Shown: positions 43,666 through 55,027, numbered from the stretch's first letter. The stretch is 64,000 bases of DNA from Segetibacter koreensis DSM 18137 (GCF_000374045.1 NZ_KB893337.1:248172-312171); one strand, 5' to 3'. Translations and numbers: made by a program. The notes: generated by a model not told the origin, from the letters alone.

Positions 43666-44046
43666 ATGGGATTATTTTCACGATTTTTAGGTAATGCCGG
43701 AGTGGCAAATATGGATGAGGTACAGAAAGAATATGCAAAACTGCTGGCAGAAGAAGAAACTATTGAAATTGCTTTTAAAATATATCGTGATCTTATCATA
43801 TTTACCGATAAACGATTAATACTGGTAAATAAACAAGGACTAACGGGAAAAAGAGTTGAGTATCTTTCTGTAAAATATCAAAGCATTTCAAAATTCTGCA
43901 TTGCAACGGCTGGACATTTTAATTTGGAATCAGAGTTGAAAATCTGGATAACAAGTGAGGTTAAACCCAGTGTTGAAAAAAAATTTAACAAGCAGGTTAA
44001 TATGTTTGACCTGCAAAAGATACTGGCACAGCACGTATTTCAATAA
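43666..44046 (+). CDS. Bacterial PH-domain protein (bPH_1)
   Basis: 126 residues, cytoplasmic. The segment IAFKIYRDLIIFTDKRLILV followed by GKRVEYLSVKYQSISKF is the hallmark of the bacterial PH domain PF08000 (bPH_1), whose rings form pentameric assemblies. Function unknown. Monocistronic, convergent with the MpaB-family gene. Confidence 0.88.
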   Translation: MGLFSRFLGNAGVANMDEVQKEYAKLLAEEETIEIAFKIYRDLIIFTDKRLILVNKQGLTGKRVEYLSVKYQSISKFCIATAGHFNLESELKIWITSEVKPSVEKKFNKQVNMFDLQKILAQHVFQ

Positions 44047-44111
44047 AACGTTTCAAAAAAATGTTCTATAATTATTAAAACTATTACGCAACTGATCCTA
44101 CCGGATAGAAT

Positions 44112-44870
44112 TCATATTACATCCAGCTCTTTTATTTCTGCCTTATATTCCCTGGGTAATATTACAGATTTTAAAAACCAGTCCATTTTTATCTTCCTTG
44201 CCAGTTTATAAATGGCAAGCACAGGCGTTAGAAGTGAAACTTTTCCGAGCTTCAACAATCTATTTACTTTCCCTGGCACTACAAGTTTTTGCGCTTCAAC
44301 TAATAGCCAGAAACGCAAAGGCCCTAAATGTTTTTTATATTGCTTGTAAAGGTCAACAGTATAATTTCCCTTTACCAGATCCTGGCTTAAATGCTGCTCA
44401 CGCATTACCAGCCATTCATCATAACTCTGAGGTAGTCCTTTTAAATTCATCCTGCTTCCCACCCTGTAAAATACATCAAACACCTCGTCCTTTTCAGCAT
44501 TTGTCAGTTTTCTCTCAAGCACTTCGAAGGAACTTATTGAATAACCAATTAGCATAAACAAGACATCGCGGTAAGCCCAGTCAGGAATTTTAGCTCCACG
44601 TTTTGCTTCAACTGCGGAATGGATTGCGGAAATTTTATCAATAGCACAATAAGCAGCACTTATTTCAGAAAAAACAATTTCTCTTGCATAATTCACCGTA
44701 GAGAAAAGCCTTCCTAAAGGGTCTGCAGGAAGCCGGCCGGTAAAGTACAGCCAGTCGACCGCTTTGTTTAAGGCGAACTCAGCAGAAGCACCTGCGAAAA
44801 TGAAAAGAATAGTATCTCCTTTTCCCCATATCTCTCTTACAACAGAGTTTTCACTTACAAAAAATTTCAT
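44112..44870 (-). CDS. MpaB/latex-clearing-type oxygenase family protein (DUF2236)
   Basis: 252 residues from ATG 44870 (MKFFVSENSVVREIWGKGDT); a further 15 residues upstream are possible but not needed. Helical protein with the family signatures ILFIFAGASAEFALN, DPLGRLFSTVNYAREIVFSE, AIHSAVEAKRG (His expected to bind haem) and AYRDVLFMLIGYSI. The family includes haem oxygenases such as rubber oxygenase, but bacterial members are mostly uncharacterised. Cytoplasmic. Confidence 0.82.
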   Translation of the reverse strand: MKFFVSENSVVREIWGKGDTILFIFAGASAEFALNKAVDWLYFTGRLPADPLGRLFSTVNYAREIVFSEISAAYCAIDKISAIHSAVEAKRGAKIPDWAYRDVLFMLIGYSISSFEVLERKLTNAEKDEVFDVFYRVGSRMNLKGLPQSYDEWLVMREQHLSQDLVKGNYTVDLYKQYKKHLGPLRFWLLVEAQKLVVPGKVNRLLKLGKVSLLTPVLAIYKLARKIKMDWFLKSVILPREYKAEIKELDVI

Positions 44871-45072
44871 ATCTATATAAATGTAAAGCCTGTTTTTTAA
44901 ACTATCAATTATCAAAACAAATTTTAGATTTTTTATAATTTACGAAAAGTGGTTAGAGATTCATTAAATGCGATAATTTGTACATCTTATCTAATACGGT
45001 ACTTAAAGTAATTCTTAATAGAAACAAATTTTTAAATATGTTTTTGGCATAAATTTCTAATTTTAAATAGTA

Positions 45073-45432
45073 ATGATAAAAGCTTATAAAATATACACGG
45101 GCTCTGACGGACATTCTCACATCGTTTCCGGCTCTGTCAGTGAAAGCTATTTAACAAGCGTAACTGCCATCAGTTTCAACGAGACTAAGGCATGTTCTTC
45201 TTACGACTGGCATACTGCCCCTCTCACACAATATGTCATCTGTCTGACAGGCACACTTCTGTTTGAAACCCGGCCTGGTGAAACATTTATACTTCGGCCT
45301 GGTGAGATTTTAATTGCAATGGACACAACGGGAACAGGGCATAAATGGAAGTTGATAGATGACCAGCCATGGAGACGCGCATATGTTATTTTTGACGACA
45401 CTGCACAAATAAACTTTGTAGAAGACGAGTGA
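45073..45432 (+). CDS. Cupin-domain protein
   Basis: 119 residues with a single cupin barrel: TQYVICLTGTLLFETRPGET (motif 1 region), FILRPGEILIAMDTTGTGHK (motif 2 with His). The usual His-His-Glu metal set of motif 1 is largely missing, with HTAPLTQY in place of HxH, so metal-dependent catalysis is uncertain. Monocistronic. Confidence 0.8.
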   Translation: MIKAYKIYTGSDGHSHIVSGSVSESYLTSVTAISFNETKACSSYDWHTAPLTQYVICLTGTLLFETRPGETFILRPGEILIAMDTTGTGHKWKLIDDQPWRRAYVIFDDTAQINFVEDE

Positions 45433-45630
45433 AAACGAAGTTTTCTATTGCCAATAATTATAATCCCCTGTCATATTTTATCCTCTTTTTTCTCAAAAAT
45501 GTCATTTCTGCAGATTATTTTTTCTATTATAAACAACGGTTAAGTACAACTGTTAGAAATTCGTTATAAGTAATGTTCGAACATTAATTATGCATATAAA
45601 TTGCTTTCATAATCATGTAAAAAATTAATT

Positions 45631-46074
45631 ATGAAAAAAATACTTATAGCATTGCTCTCAATAGGATTGACATTGGGGGCATCAGCTCAACCAAAGATTG
45701 GTGGAGGGTTTCGTGGAGGTGGTAGCATAGGTGGAGGCGGTGTACATTACGTAAGACCAAGAGTAACAGTAATAGCTCCTTATACATATGTCTCACCTTA
45801 TTATGGTTTAGGATACAGATTTGGATATTCACCTTTTTATGATCCTTTTTATCGATATCCCAGATACGACGAAAGACCATCGCAGTTAGACTTGCAGATA
45901 GAAGATATCAAAAATGATTTCAGCTACCAGATCTCTACTGTGAAACATGACAAGAGCCTGGCTAAAGATGAAAGAAAGCAAAAGGTGCGCGATTTGAAAC
46001 ACCAGAGAGAAGATGCTATTATCGAAGCAAAAAAGAATTACTACGCGCAAAAGAATAATGACAAAACAAGCTAA
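45631..46074 (+). CDS. Secreted Gly/Tyr-rich protein with C-terminal coiled coil
   Basis: 147 residues. Signal peptide (ALLSIGLTLGASAQ), then a Gly-rich segment (IGGGFRGGGSIGGGGVHYV), a Tyr/Pro/Phe-rich stretch (PYYGLGYRFGYSPFYDPFYR) and a highly charged helix (Lys/Glu/Arg from ~90). A pattern common in Chitinophagaceae envelope proteins of unknown function. Terminator immediately downstream. Confidence 0.75.
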   Translation: MKKILIALLSIGLTLGASAQPKIGGGFRGGGSIGGGGVHYVRPRVTVIAPYTYVSPYYGLGYRFGYSPFYDPFYRYPRYDERPSQLDLQIEDIKNDFSYQISTVKHDKSLAKDERKQKVRDLKHQREDAIIEAKKNYYAQKNNDKTS

Positions 46075-46097
46075 TCCCCCAATTACAAAAAATAGAG

Positions 46098-46122
46098 ATC
46101 CGCTTTTTTAGCGGATTTTTAT
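46098..46122 (+). terminator. Terminator of the Gly/Tyr-rich protein gene
   Basis: Stem ATCCGC (46098-46103) / GCGGAT (46111-46116) followed by five T and more A/T, 24 bp after the stop. Confidence 0.8.
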
Positions 46123-46326
46123 TTAATAAGAAATTTTAGTTGCGATACAAGTATTTGATACAAGCAAAAATTTTTTAAACGACTTTTTTCTATTGACTCA
46201 TTGTGGTAAGAATGTCTTTTTCGCAAAACCAATCAATTCATCACCAGCTTGAAATTTGAATACTAAATCTACTTCTCCTTATTAGTTTAGTTAGGTTCTG
46301 ATAAATTCTTCAATTGTTCTAACACA

Positions 46327-46620
46327 TTAACCTGTATATCCCTCAACTACAATCATTTTTGTATTTGAAGAACGTTGGCGAATTTCTTTCGCAGGCAAAT
46401 ACTCGTTTGAATTCCACCATTCTTTTGCTTTTTCTACTGAGGGAAATTCTAACATCACTATTCTTTCCGGATCCCAATCGCCTTCCAGTGTCTCTGTCTC
46501 CCCTCCTCTTACTATAAACTTTCCGTTATAAGCTGCGACGGAGGCAGGCGTCAATTTCTTATAATCATCGTAAGCTTTTGCATCATTTATTTGCACATCA
46601 ACAATTATATAAGCTGGCAT
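46327..46620 (-). CDS. DUF1330 protein
   Basis: 97 residues, alpha-beta ferredoxin-like (dimeric alpha/beta barrel) fold of DUF1330: MPAYIIVDVQINDAKAYDDY at the start, GKFIVRGGETETLEGDWDP in the middle and VMLEFPSVEKAKEWWNSNEY near the end, all conserved in the family. Function unknown. Monocistronic. Confidence 0.92.
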   Translation of the reverse strand: MPAYIIVDVQINDAKAYDDYKKLTPASVAAYNGKFIVRGGETETLEGDWDPERIVMLEFPSVEKAKEWWNSNEYLPAKEIRQRSSNTKMIVVEGYTG

Positions 46621-46788
46621 AAGGGATATTTTATATTTAAAGTGACGTTTTGCCGATGGGTTGTACGAATAAGTTGTGTCTTACCCATACAATTTTGAAT
46701 AAACTATTGCCTGATACAAAATTTTCAAAGCGCGGTAGTGTTTTTCCATTTTCAGGGCAAAGAACTGAAAGATCTGCTATATAAACAT

Positions 46789-48084
46789 TTAAGCTTCCGA
46801 GGTCTCAGCAGGCAGCGTTATGATAAAAGTAGAACCTTCATTGAGGTTGCTTTGCGCCGTTATAAATCCGTTGTGCTTTTCAACTATTTTTTTACATATT
46901 GATAAACCAATACCAGTGCCCTCAAATTGATGATACGTATGCAGCCTTTTAAAAACTACAAATATTTCTTCCGCGTATTTTGAGTCAAACCCAATACCAT
47001 TGTCTCTTATATATATTTTATAAAAATTCTGTTCAAATAATTTTCTGTCGATCTCAGGTATCATTGCTCCCTTTGTAACTTCTGCCTGAATATTTATTTC
47101 AGGAGTGTTGTCTGGTTTAGAAAATTTAATAGAATTACTTATCAGGTTTTGAAACAATTGCCGTATCTGGCTTGGAATTGCATAAATAACAGGCAGATTA
47201 TCGGCGACTATTTTTACATTCTTTTTTTGAATATCAGTTTCCATGTCTGATAAGACATCATTTAAAACGTCGCTTAAATTTGTCTGTTCAAAATCTGTAT
47301 CCTCACTCGTTTGTCGCGAAAATTTAAGGAGATCATTTACCAACTGCTGCATTCGCTTTGATGCACTTCCAATCTTCTGCAAATACAATTTAACTTCATC
47401 ATCCAGCCTCTCACTCATTTGGTAAATCAGCTTATCTGTAAACAATTGTATTTTACGCAGTGGCTCCTGCAGGTCGTGAGACGCAACATAGGCAAAACGG
47501 TCTAACTCCTGGTTGGTTGATTGAAGGTGTGCATTATTCTCTATCAATTGCAGGTTAAGAACTCTTATTTTTTCCTCAGATATTTTTCGTTCCTCTATTT
47601 CTTTTTCTAAACTTTTATTTGCAGACAAAAGCTTTTTTTCCTGCTCGAGCAATTTGTGGTTTCTCCTGTACAATTCTACAAAAACACCCACTTTTACTCT
47701 TAACAATTCAGGATTAATGGGTTTGTAAATGTAATCGACCCCGCCCATCTGGTATCCCTTAAAAATATATTCTTCTTCGTAGTTATGCGCAGTTATAAAA
47801 ATAATAGGTATATGCTTCAACTTCTCTCTTTCAGAAATAAGCGTAGCGGTTTCAAGGCCGTTCATGCCGGGCATTTGTACGTCCATCAGTATGAGTGTAA
47901 AATCATGCTGGTGCAACAATATCTTTAGGGCCGCCCTTCCAGAATTTGCTTTGACCAATGTATAGCCATCTTTTTCCAGGATGGTTTCAATTGAAAACAG
48001 GTTATCTTCCCTGTCATCAACAACCAATATCCTGACATCCGATTGCCGGAAAGGTGTTTCCTTTGTTAATTCCATTTCTATCAT
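46789..48084 (-). CDS. Response regulator fused to histidine kinase
   Basis: 431 residues. N-terminal receiver domain (ILVVDDREDNLFSIETILEK; phospho-acceptor Asp in LILMDVQMPGMNGLE; FITAHN; YKPINPELL), a coiled coil (~145-205), HisKA with FAYVASHDLQEPLRKIQLF and HATPase (ISNSIKFSK, DNGIGFDSKYAEEIF, GTGIGLSICKKI). The receiver likely takes phosphate from or modulates the large hybrid kinase whose stop codon is 3 bp before this start, so the two form one translationally linked operon. Cytoplasmic. Confidence 0.92.
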   Translation of the reverse strand: MIEMELTKETPFRQSDVRILVVDDREDNLFSIETILEKDGYTLVKANSGRAALKILLHQHDFTLILMDVQMPGMNGLETATLISEREKLKHIPIIFITAHNYEEEYIFKGYQMGGVDYIYKPINPELLRVKVGVFVELYRRNHKLLEQEKKLLSANKSLEKEIEERKISEEKIRVLNLQLIENNAHLQSTNQELDRFAYVASHDLQEPLRKIQLFTDKLIYQMSERLDDEVKLYLQKIGSASKRMQQLVNDLLKFSRQTSEDTDFEQTNLSDVLNDVLSDMETDIQKKNVKIVADNLPVIYAIPSQIRQLFQNLISNSIKFSKPDNTPEINIQAEVTKGAMIPEIDRKLFEQNFYKIYIRDNGIGFDSKYAEEIFVVFKRLHTYHQFEGTGIGLSICKKIVEKHNGFITAQSNLNEGSTFIITLPAETSEA

Positions 48085-48087
48085 ATA

Positions 48088-51000
48088 TTATTTATACAGC
48101 CATACCCGCATCAAAGATAGTAACTGATCTATTTTTACAGGTTTAGTTATATAATCAGAAGCGCCAGCTTCAATACATTTTTCACGGTCACCTTTCATTG
48201 CCTTAGCAGTAACAGCAATAATGGGAAGATTGTTATTCTTATGTTCGCGCCTTATTTTTTGGGTAGTCTCATATCCATCCATCTCAGGCATCATTATATC
48301 CATAAGCACAATATCGATCTTATTATTCTCTGCAAGAATATTTATTGCTTCCTGCCCACTTTCTGCAGTAATAGTATTAACTCCGTAACGTTCAAATGCT
48401 GTAGTAAGTGCAAAAAGATTTCTCACATCATCATCAACAATAAGAACATTTTTATTGGTAATAACATCTACACGTGAATTTAAGTTGTCTATTATTTTTC
48501 TTTTTTCGGGCAAAAGGTCTTTGTGGTCAATATGCAATTGCATTATTGTTTCTTCAAGCAGTAGATCAAGTGAGTTAACGTCTTTTAAAAGAATTCGATT
48601 TGCATATTGTTTTAACTGGTTTTTCTCTTTATTAGAGAAGTCTTTTGCAGAGTAAATAATTATAGGTGTAAGCTGTACCTTACTCATGTGGTTGATTTCC
48701 GAAACAAACTCCATTCCGGCAATATCAGGAAGCATAAAATCAACAATAATGCAATCAAATGAATTTTTATTTATAAGTTCTAATCCTTCCTTGCCCGTGC
48801 TCGCTATTTTGATATCAATCAGTTCGCCATTGTCCAGCATCTTAGCTATTTGGGAAGACTCTAATTCGTTGTCTTCTACAATAAGAACATTTTTTGTTTT
48901 TCTTGCATGAAATGTTACAATATCATTAAACAATACGTTTAATGCTTCATTCTTCAGTGGCTTCAGGTTAAAGCTTCTTGCACCCCGCTGCATAGCGAGC
49001 AACCTGTTTTCTTCACCTGAAATAAGGTGAACTGGAATATGTTTAAAGTTGATGTCATTTTTAAAGAGATCTAATATTTTCCAACCGCTGGCATCCGGTA
49101 GCTTTACATCGAGTGTCACTGCAACTGGGTTGAACTTATTCATCAACTCAAATACATCACCAAATCCTTTTGCAACAACTACTTTCAGGTTCATTTCATG
49201 CGCCTTCTCAATCATAATCTTTGCAAAACGCATGTCATCCTCTACAACCAACAATACCTTGTCGTGACTGAGAATATTATTTCTATCATCACCTGTTTCA
49301 TTAATGATCTCATTTAAAAGGTTCAATTCCTTCGTTTCTGACACTTTTATAGTAGGCACTGATTGAATAGCGATGTTTTCATCATTTTCTGCCAATTTAT
49401 ATTGACTTATGGTAAGACTACTCTGCTTTTCTTTTTTTACATTGGCTGGATTATAATTAATTGGCAGGAACAAGGTAAACGTACTTCCTCTTCCAGGTTC
49501 ACTTTCCAGTTCTATAGTACCTCCTAACAGGTCGGCCAATCCTCTGCTGATAGACAAACCTAAGCCTGTTCCTCCGTATTTGCGGCTGGTAGATCCTTCG
49601 GCCTGCTGAAAAGCTTCGAATATAATATTTTGTTTGTCTTTCGAAATTCCAATCCCGGTGTCTTTAATTTCAAATGCTACTACTTTACCCGCATTATCAA
49701 GACTGAATGTACTTGATTTCCAATTATGCCTTGCTTCGTATATTCTGAGTTTTACTTCACCTTTGTCGGTAAATTTAAACGCATTTGATAACAGGTTCTT
49801 CAATATCTGGTTGAGCCGTTGTATATCAGTTTCAAGACTATTTGGTAATTTTTCATCCATTTCAATACCAAAACGAAGATTCTTACTTTCAGAAATATGT
49901 TTAAAAGTCGTTTCAACAAAAGAAGTAATCTCGTTAAACCTCACGTTTATAAAGTCTGTAGAAATATAACCAGATTCAATCTTGGACAGGTCAAGAATAT
50001 CATTGATTAACTGGATAAGGTCATCACCGCAACTGTGAATGGTTTTAGCGTATCGCACCTGTTTTTCTGAAAGGTTGCCTTCCTGGTTTTCGAACAACTG
50101 CTGTGCAAGAATTAATAAAGAGTTTAAAGGGGTTCTCAACTCGTGAGACATGTTTGCCAGAAACTCCGATTTATACTTTGAAGTAAGCTGCAATTGCTCC
50201 GCCTTTTCTTCAAGAGATTTTCTTGCTTCCTCCACTTCTTTGTTCTTTGCTTCCACTTCTTCTTTTTGTTTTACAAGAAGGTGGGCTTTATCCTGCAATT
50301 CTTCGTTTGTTCTTCTTAATTCATCGGCCAGGGATGTGGATTGCTCCAGCAGGTCCTCAGTTCTTGAGTTAGCTTCTATCGTATTGAGTACAATACCAAT
50401 ACTTTCCGTAAGCTGGCTTAAGAAGTCAAGATGTGTTTCGCTAAATGCATCGAACGACGCAAGTTCAATTACTGCTTTGATTTGAGATTCGAACAATACC
50501 GGAAGTACAATTAGGTTTAATGGTGTTGCACCGCCTAACCCCGATTCGATTTTAATGTAATCTCGCGGTACTGAGGTCAGCAAAATTCTTTCTTTCTGCA
50601 ATGCACACTGTCCAACCAATCCTTCACCAAGCGAAAATTCTCTTGACGCATCTATTTCTTTACCGTAAGCATACGCTGCAAATAGTTTTAATTTTTGATT
50701 TTGTAAGTTTTCGTCCTGTTCCAGGATGTAGAACATTCCTTTTTGTGCATTTACCACTTGCGCCAGCTCCGAAAGGATTCTGCGGGTGACAGTATTTAAA
50801 TCTTTCTGGCCCTGCAGCATTTGGGTAAACTTTGCCAAATTCGATTTTAACCAGTCCTGCTCCTGGTTAAGCAGCGTTGTGCTCTTAAGGTTTGCAATCA
50901 TCTGGTTGATGGTATCTTTTAATTCTTCCACCTCACCCTTCGCTTCTACACGAATCATCTGTGTAAGATCCCCTTTTGTTACCGCTGATGCCACTTCAGA

Positions 51001-54000
51001 AATTGCCCTTACCTGGGTTGTAAGATTTTCAGCTAGCTGGTTCACGTTTTCCGTCAAATCTTTCCACGTACCGGAAGCACCTGGCACCGATGCCTGTCCA
51101 CCCAATCTCCCATCCACACCCACCTCACGTGCCACAGTAGTTACCTGATCAGCAAACACCGCCAGCGTATCAATCATTTCGTTAATTGTATCTGTCAACT
51201 GAGCCACCTCACCACGGGATACAATCGAAAGTTTTTGTTTTAGGTTACCGGTCGCAACCGCTGTTACCACCTTCGCAATGCCGCGTACCTGATTGGTAAG
51301 GTTCGACGCCATCATGTTCACAGAGTCAGTCAAGTCTTTCCACGTACCTGCCACACCTTGCACCTCTGCCTGTCCACCGAGTTTACCTTCGGTACCTACT
51401 TCACGCGCCACACGCGTGACCTCGTAAGCGAACGAGTTCAACTGATCCACCATTGTGTTAATGGTATTTTTCAGGTCGAAGATTTCACCCTTAACGTCGA
51501 TGGTTACTTTTTTAGAAAGGTCACCTGATGCCACCGCTTTCGTTACCTCCGCGATGTTACGCACCTGGGAGGTAAGGTTACCAGTCATCTGATTTACAGA
51601 GTCAGTCAGGTCTTTCCATGTTCCCGCAACGCCTGGCACGAATGCCTGACCACCCAATTTACCTTCAGAACCTACCTCACGCGCCACCCTTGTTACCTCA
51701 GATGCAAACGCCCGAAGCTGATCCACCATCGTGTTTAGAGTTTCTTTCAATTGAAGGATTTCTCCACGTACGTCCACCGTAATCTTTCTTGACATGTCTC
51801 CGTTCGCCACCGCAATAGCCACATCGGCAATGTTACGTACCTGGGCTGTCAGGTTACCAGCCATTTGGTTTACCGAGTCTGTCAGGTCTTTCCATGTACC
51901 ACCCACTCCAGGCACGTTTGCCTGTCCACCGAGTTTACCTTCTGTACCCACCTCACGTGCAACCCTTGTTACCTCCGATGCGAACGCACGAAGCTGTTCC
52001 ACCATCGTGTTGATGGTATTTTTTAATTCAAGGATTTCACCTTTTACGTCCACCTCAATTTTACGGCTAAGATCACCGTTTGCCACCGCTGTTGTTACCT
52101 CGGCGATGTTACGTACCTGTGCGGTAAGGTTAGATGCCATTTTATTTACCGAGTCAGTTAAGTCTTTCCAAAGTCCTTCCACACCCGGTACGTCCGCCTG
52201 GCCTCCCAATCTACCTTCAGAACCAACCTCACGAGCCACACGAAACACCTCTGAACCGAATGAGTTCAACTGGTCTACCATGGTATTGATGGTGTTTTTT
52301 AATTCCAGGATCTCACCTTTTACGTCCACCGTGATCTTACGGCTAAGGTCTCCTTTCGCCACCGCCGTTGTTACCTCGGCAATATTTCTTACCTGGGCAG
52401 TAAGGTTACTACCCATTTGGTTTACTGATTCTGTTAAGTCTTTCCATGTACCACCCACACCCTGCACTTTCGCCTGGCCACCCAATTTACCTTCGGTACC
52501 TACCTCAAGTGCCACACGTGTTACCTCAGACGCAAATGAGTTTAACTGGTCCACCATCGTGTTAATGGTTCGTTTCAGTTCAAGGATTTCTCCCGCAACG
52601 TCAACCGTAATCTTTTTAGACAAATCACCGTTTGCCACCGCAGTTGTTACCTCAGCAATGTTACGTACCTGTGCTGTAAGGTTTCCCGCCATGTTATTTA
52701 CCGAGTCCGTCAAGTCTTTCCATGTACCACCGACTCCCTGCACTTTCGCCTGGCCACCCAGTTTACCTTCTGTACCTACCTCAAGCGCCACACGTGTTAC
52801 CTCAGACGCAAATGAGTTGAGCTGGTCAACCATCCTGTTAATTACATCCTTAATTTGAAGGATTTCTCCCTTCACATCAACCGTAATTTTTTGTGTCAAG
52901 TCACCATTCGCAATCGCTGTTGCAACTTTTGATACGTCACGAAGCTGAACGGTAAGGTTACCCGCCAACTGGTTTACGTTATCTGTCAAATCTTTCCATA
53001 CACCGCCCACTCCTTTTACTGTAGCCTGTCCACCCAGTTTACCTTCAGAACCTACCTCTCGGGCCACACGCGTAACCTCAGCAGAGAATGAGTTCAACTG
53101 ATCTACCATCGTGTTGATAGTGTTTTTCAACTCGAGGATTTCTCCTTTTACGTCCACCGTAATTTTTCTTGATAAATCTCCACGAGCCACGGCTGTTGTT
53201 ACTTCGGCAATGTTACGCACCTGGCCGGTAAGGTTACTTGCCATCTGGTTCACGGAGTCGGTCAAGTCTTTCCATGTTCCGGCAACACCTTTTACTGTTG
53301 CCTGTCCACCCAGTTTACCTTCAGTTCCCACCTCACGGGCAACCCTTGTTACCTCCGAGGAAAACGAGTTCAACTGGTCCACCATCGTATTGATTGTATT
53401 CTTTAACTCAAGGATTTCCCCTTGTACGTCCACGGTAATTTTCTTTGACAAGTCTCCCTTTGCTACCGCGGTGGTTACCTCTGCGATGTTACGTACCTGC
53501 GCGGTGAGATTACCTGCCATCTGGTTTACTGAGTCTGTTAAATCTTTCCACACACCGGCAACTCCTTTTACACGTGCCTGCCCTCCCAGCTTACCCTCAG
53601 AACCTACTTCGCGGGCCACACGAGTTACCTCCATCGAGAACAAATTCAACTGCTTCACCATGTCGTTTACCTCTCGGGCAATACGTGCAAACTCTCCCTG
53701 TAGCACGTGGTCGCCAATTTGGAGAGGCATCTCTTGTGATAAATTACCTTTTGCCACAGAGCCAATTACGTGTGCAATTTCCACCGTAGGGTGTACAAGG
53801 TCGGAGATAAGATTATTTATTGAGTCAACACCAGTGTTCCAGGAGCCTTTTGCAAAAGGAAGTTCTACACGATGATTTAACTTACCCTGTTTACCAATAG
53901 TTTTGCCGGCGAGGGTAAGTTCCTCCATCAACCTTTCATTCAGGTATATAATATCGTTTAGAGTATCGCAGATTTTTCCGTCTATGCCCAGAAGATCAAT

Positions 54001-54243
54001 AGGCATCCTGACATTGAAATTTCCATTTTTTACTTCTGATAACACCCGTAGTAGTTCGCGTCTGTCTAAGTCATCGGCTCCAGCGGAATTTTCATAAGCA
54101 GGCAGAGGCTTATGTTTAACCTTACCATTGCTATTTCCATTGCTTTTCTTTTTTTCTGATCCGGCAACAGAGGCAATGTCATCTGAAGTAATCGTATCTA
54201 TGGCAGGAACATTACTGTTAGATGTTGTCTTTTTCGTATTCAT
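48088..54243 (-). CDS. Giant hybrid histidine kinase with ten 92-residue HAMP repeats, GAF and three receivers
   Basis: 2051 residues from ATG 54243 ([11 protein letters not shown]); a TTG at 54249 is unneeded. No membrane segments. Order: poly-HAMP region (~75-1120), with ten repeats of exactly 92 residues, each bearing a DL.KKI.VDV.GEIL HAMP part and a GKLGGQA.V.GV.GTWKDL part; GAF (~1140-1290); coiled coil; HisKA ([20 protein letters not shown], ~1364); HATPase (to ~1600); receivers at about 1660-1770 (TLDVKLPD), 1780-1900 (IVDFMLPD) and 1930-2048 ([13 protein letters not shown]). The design resembles fungal group III (Nik1/Os-1) osmosensing kinases, which have 5-6 such repeats. Soluble cytoplasmic sensor of unknown stimulus. 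Confidence 0.93.
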   Translation of the reverse strand: MNTKKTTSNSNVPAIDTITSDDIASVAGSEKKKSNGNSNGKVKHKPLPAYENSAGADDLDRRELLRVLSEVKNGNFNVRMPIDLLGIDGKICDTLNDIIYLNERLMEELTLAGKTIGKQGKLNHRVELPFAKGSWNTGVDSINNLISDLVHPTVEIAHVIGSVAKGNLSQEMPLQIGDHVLQGEFARIAREVNDMVKQLNLFSMEVTRVAREVGSEGKLGGQARVKGVAGVWKDLTDSVNQMAGNLTAQVRNIAEVTTAVAKGDLSKKITVDVQGEILELKNTINTMVDQLNSFSSEVTRVAREVGTEGKLGGQATVKGVAGTWKDLTDSVNQMASNLTGQVRNIAEVTTAVARGDLSRKITVDVKGEILELKNTINTMVDQLNSFSAEVTRVAREVGSEGKLGGQATVKGVGGVWKDLTDNVNQLAGNLTVQLRDVSKVATAIANGDLTQKITVDVKGEILQIKDVINRMVDQLNSFASEVTRVALEVGTEGKLGGQAKVQGVGGTWKDLTDSVNNMAGNLTAQVRNIAEVTTAVANGDLSKKITVDVAGEILELKRTINTMVDQLNSFASEVTRVALEVGTEGKLGGQAKVQGVGGTWKDLTESVNQMGSNLTAQVRNIAEVTTAVAKGDLSRKITVDVKGEILELKNTINTMVDQLNSFGSEVFRVAREVGSEGRLGGQADVPGVEGLWKDLTDSVNKMASNLTAQVRNIAEVTTAVANGDLSRKIEVDVKGEILELKNTINTMVEQLRAFASEVTRVAREVGTEGKLGGQANVPGVGGTWKDLTDSVNQMAGNLTAQVRNIADVAIAVANGDMSRKITVDVRGEILQLKETLNTMVDQLRAFASEVTRVAREVGSEGKLGGQAFVPGVAGTWKDLTDSVNQMTGNLTSQVRNIAEVTKAVASGDLSKKVTIDVKGEIFDLKNTINTMVDQLNSFAYEVTRVAREVGTEGKLGGQAEVQGVAGTWKDLTDSVNMMASNLTNQVRGIAKVVTAVATGNLKQKLSIVSRGEVAQLTDTINEMIDTLAVFADQVTTVAREVGVDGRLGGQASVPGASGTWKDLTENVNQLAENLTTQVRAISEVASAVTKGDLTQMIRVEAKGEVEELKDTINQMIANLKSTTLLNQEQDWLKSNLAKFTQMLQGQKDLNTVTRRILSELAQVVNAQKGMFYILEQDENLQNQKLKLFAAYAYGKEIDASREFSLGEGLVGQCALQKERILLTSVPRDYIKIESGLGGATPLNLIVLPVLFESQIKAVIELASFDAFSETHLDFLSQLTESIGIVLNTIEANSRTEDLLEQSTSLADELRRTNEELQDKAHLLVKQKEEVEAKNKEVEEARKSLEEKAEQLQLTSKYKSEFLANMSHELRTPLNSLLILAQQLFENQEGNLSEKQVRYAKTIHSCGDDLIQLINDILDLSKIESGYISTDFINVRFNEITSFVETTFKHISESKNLRFGIEMDEKLPNSLETDIQRLNQILKNLLSNAFKFTDKGEVKLRIYEARHNWKSSTFSLDNAGKVVAFEIKDTGIGISKDKQNIIFEAFQQAEGSTSRKYGGTGLGLSISRGLADLLGGTIELESEPGRGSTFTLFLPINYNPANVKKEKQSSLTISQYKLAENDENIAIQSVPTIKVSETKELNLLNEIINETGDDRNNILSHDKVLLVVEDDMRFAKIMIEKAHEMNLKVVVAKGFGDVFELMNKFNPVAVTLDVKLPDASGWKILDLFKNDINFKHIPVHLISGEENRLLAMQRGARSFNLKPLKNEALNVLFNDIVTFHARKTKNVLIVEDNELESSQIAKMLDNGELIDIKIASTGKEGLELINKNSFDCIIVDFMLPDIAGMEFVSEINHMSKVQLTPIIIYSAKDFSNKEKNQLKQYANRILLKDVNSLDLLLEETIMQLHIDHKDLLPEKRKIIDNLNSRVDVITNKNVLIVDDDVRNLFALTTAFERYGVNTITAESGQEAINILAENNKIDIVLMDIMMPEMDGYETTQKIRREHKNNNLPIIAVTAKAMKGDREKCIEAGASDYITKPVKIDQLLSLMRVWLYK
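50941..53700 (-). repeat. Array of ten 276-bp tandem repeats encoding HAMP units
   Basis: The GGQA-coding segment (plus-strand TGCCTG[T/C]CC..CCC) recurs every 276 bp: first unit at 53575 and last at 51091, exactly 9 x 276 bp apart. The DNA identity between neighbouring units is high (long shared blocks), which creates large antisense open frames. Ends given are approximate. Confidence 0.9.
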
Positions 54244-54262
54244 ATACAAATGGATTGGAATT

Positions 54263-54270
54263 CAAACCTA
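54263..54270 (-). promoter_or_regulatory. Candidate -7 element of the hybrid kinase operon
   Basis: Plus-strand CAAACCTA is TAGGTTTG on the minus strand, an exact TAnnTTTG match, 20 bp before the start codon; no -33 partner at 19-20 bp. Confidence 0.35.
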
Positions 54271-54663
54271 CATAAAAAGTTAGTAGCAGGTTGAAAACGA
54301 TCAATAATTAATGATTATTATACAATTATTATTTTTTTGTTACTTCTTTAACCCTTATCGAAGTTTTTATAGATAAATCAATATCCGTTTTTGTTTAAGA
54401 TACCACGGTTGCTACTAAAATCAATCTTTTTCAAGGTCTGTATTTTAAACCGTTGTTGTTTGCACCTGTTAGGTTTATTAAATCTCGTTTGAAAACTTAT
54501 CCAACTTTTAGCGGGCAGGCTACTTAACTTACATCTTGAAATTACCAGAAATTATAAGAAAACAGAAAGTTTATAATTAAAAGTATATTAAAACAGTTTA
54601 AGAAGCGAAAAAAAATATCTTCTAATAAAACTTATACAAAGCTAACTTTATTAGTTGAGGGCT

Positions 54664-54747
54664 ATGAGTGTAGAACATTTTACCTTTTATCTCATCACAG
54701 GTGCAACTATATCTGCTTTTTTTTCATGGAAACTTGTAAAGCACTGA
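54664..54747 (+). CDS. Possible 27-residue membrane peptide (speculative)
   Basis: ATG 54664 opens a frame of 27 residues that is one hydrophobic helix with a Lys/His end (begins MSVEHFTFYLIT, ends SWKLVKH). GAGGG lies a few bases upstream of the start. Could be a genuine small membrane protein or chance. Confidence 0.2.
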   Translation: MSVEHFTFYLITGATISAFFSWKLVKH

Positions 54748-55027
54748 CATTCATTCAGTTTATACCAACATCAGCTGCCACTCTAGCTTCAAAATTTGGT
54801 TGGATAAATTTTTGATAAGTATTATTAGATTAAAGAAAAATATCTTCTTCGCAACTAACAAGGATACAACGTCAGTTGCAGGTGTTTATCACAAATATTA
54901 TAAAAAGGGATTGATAACTTTTTTAAAGATGGTGTTTCAGAAATTTTTTAAACAAGTGTAAAAATCCTTGTTTATACGTTACTCATTATTTTTTTTAACT
55001 TAACCGATACAAACACATTTTATTATT

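Larger units (their letters stand above)
54244..55027. other. Divergent intergenic region (hybrid kinase / clpB)
   Basis: 784 bp, the second longest gap. It holds TAGGTTTG on the minus strand at 54263-54270 and one tiny ORF (54664-54747). I found no SigH/CIRCE-like inverted repeat or clear promoter upstream of clpB. Confidence 0.4.

Noticed and set aside
50941-53700. Possible CRISPR-like or satellite repeat array
   Set aside because: Period 276 bp with no unique spacers, and the repeats are in frame in a complete kinase gene.
51794-53875. Long plus-strand open frames (354 and 254 codons) across the HAMP array
   Set aside because: They are antisense shadows of the tandem repeats: the low-stop pattern recurs every 276 bp and the translation is a repetitive Ser/Thr/Pro string with no fold or start context.
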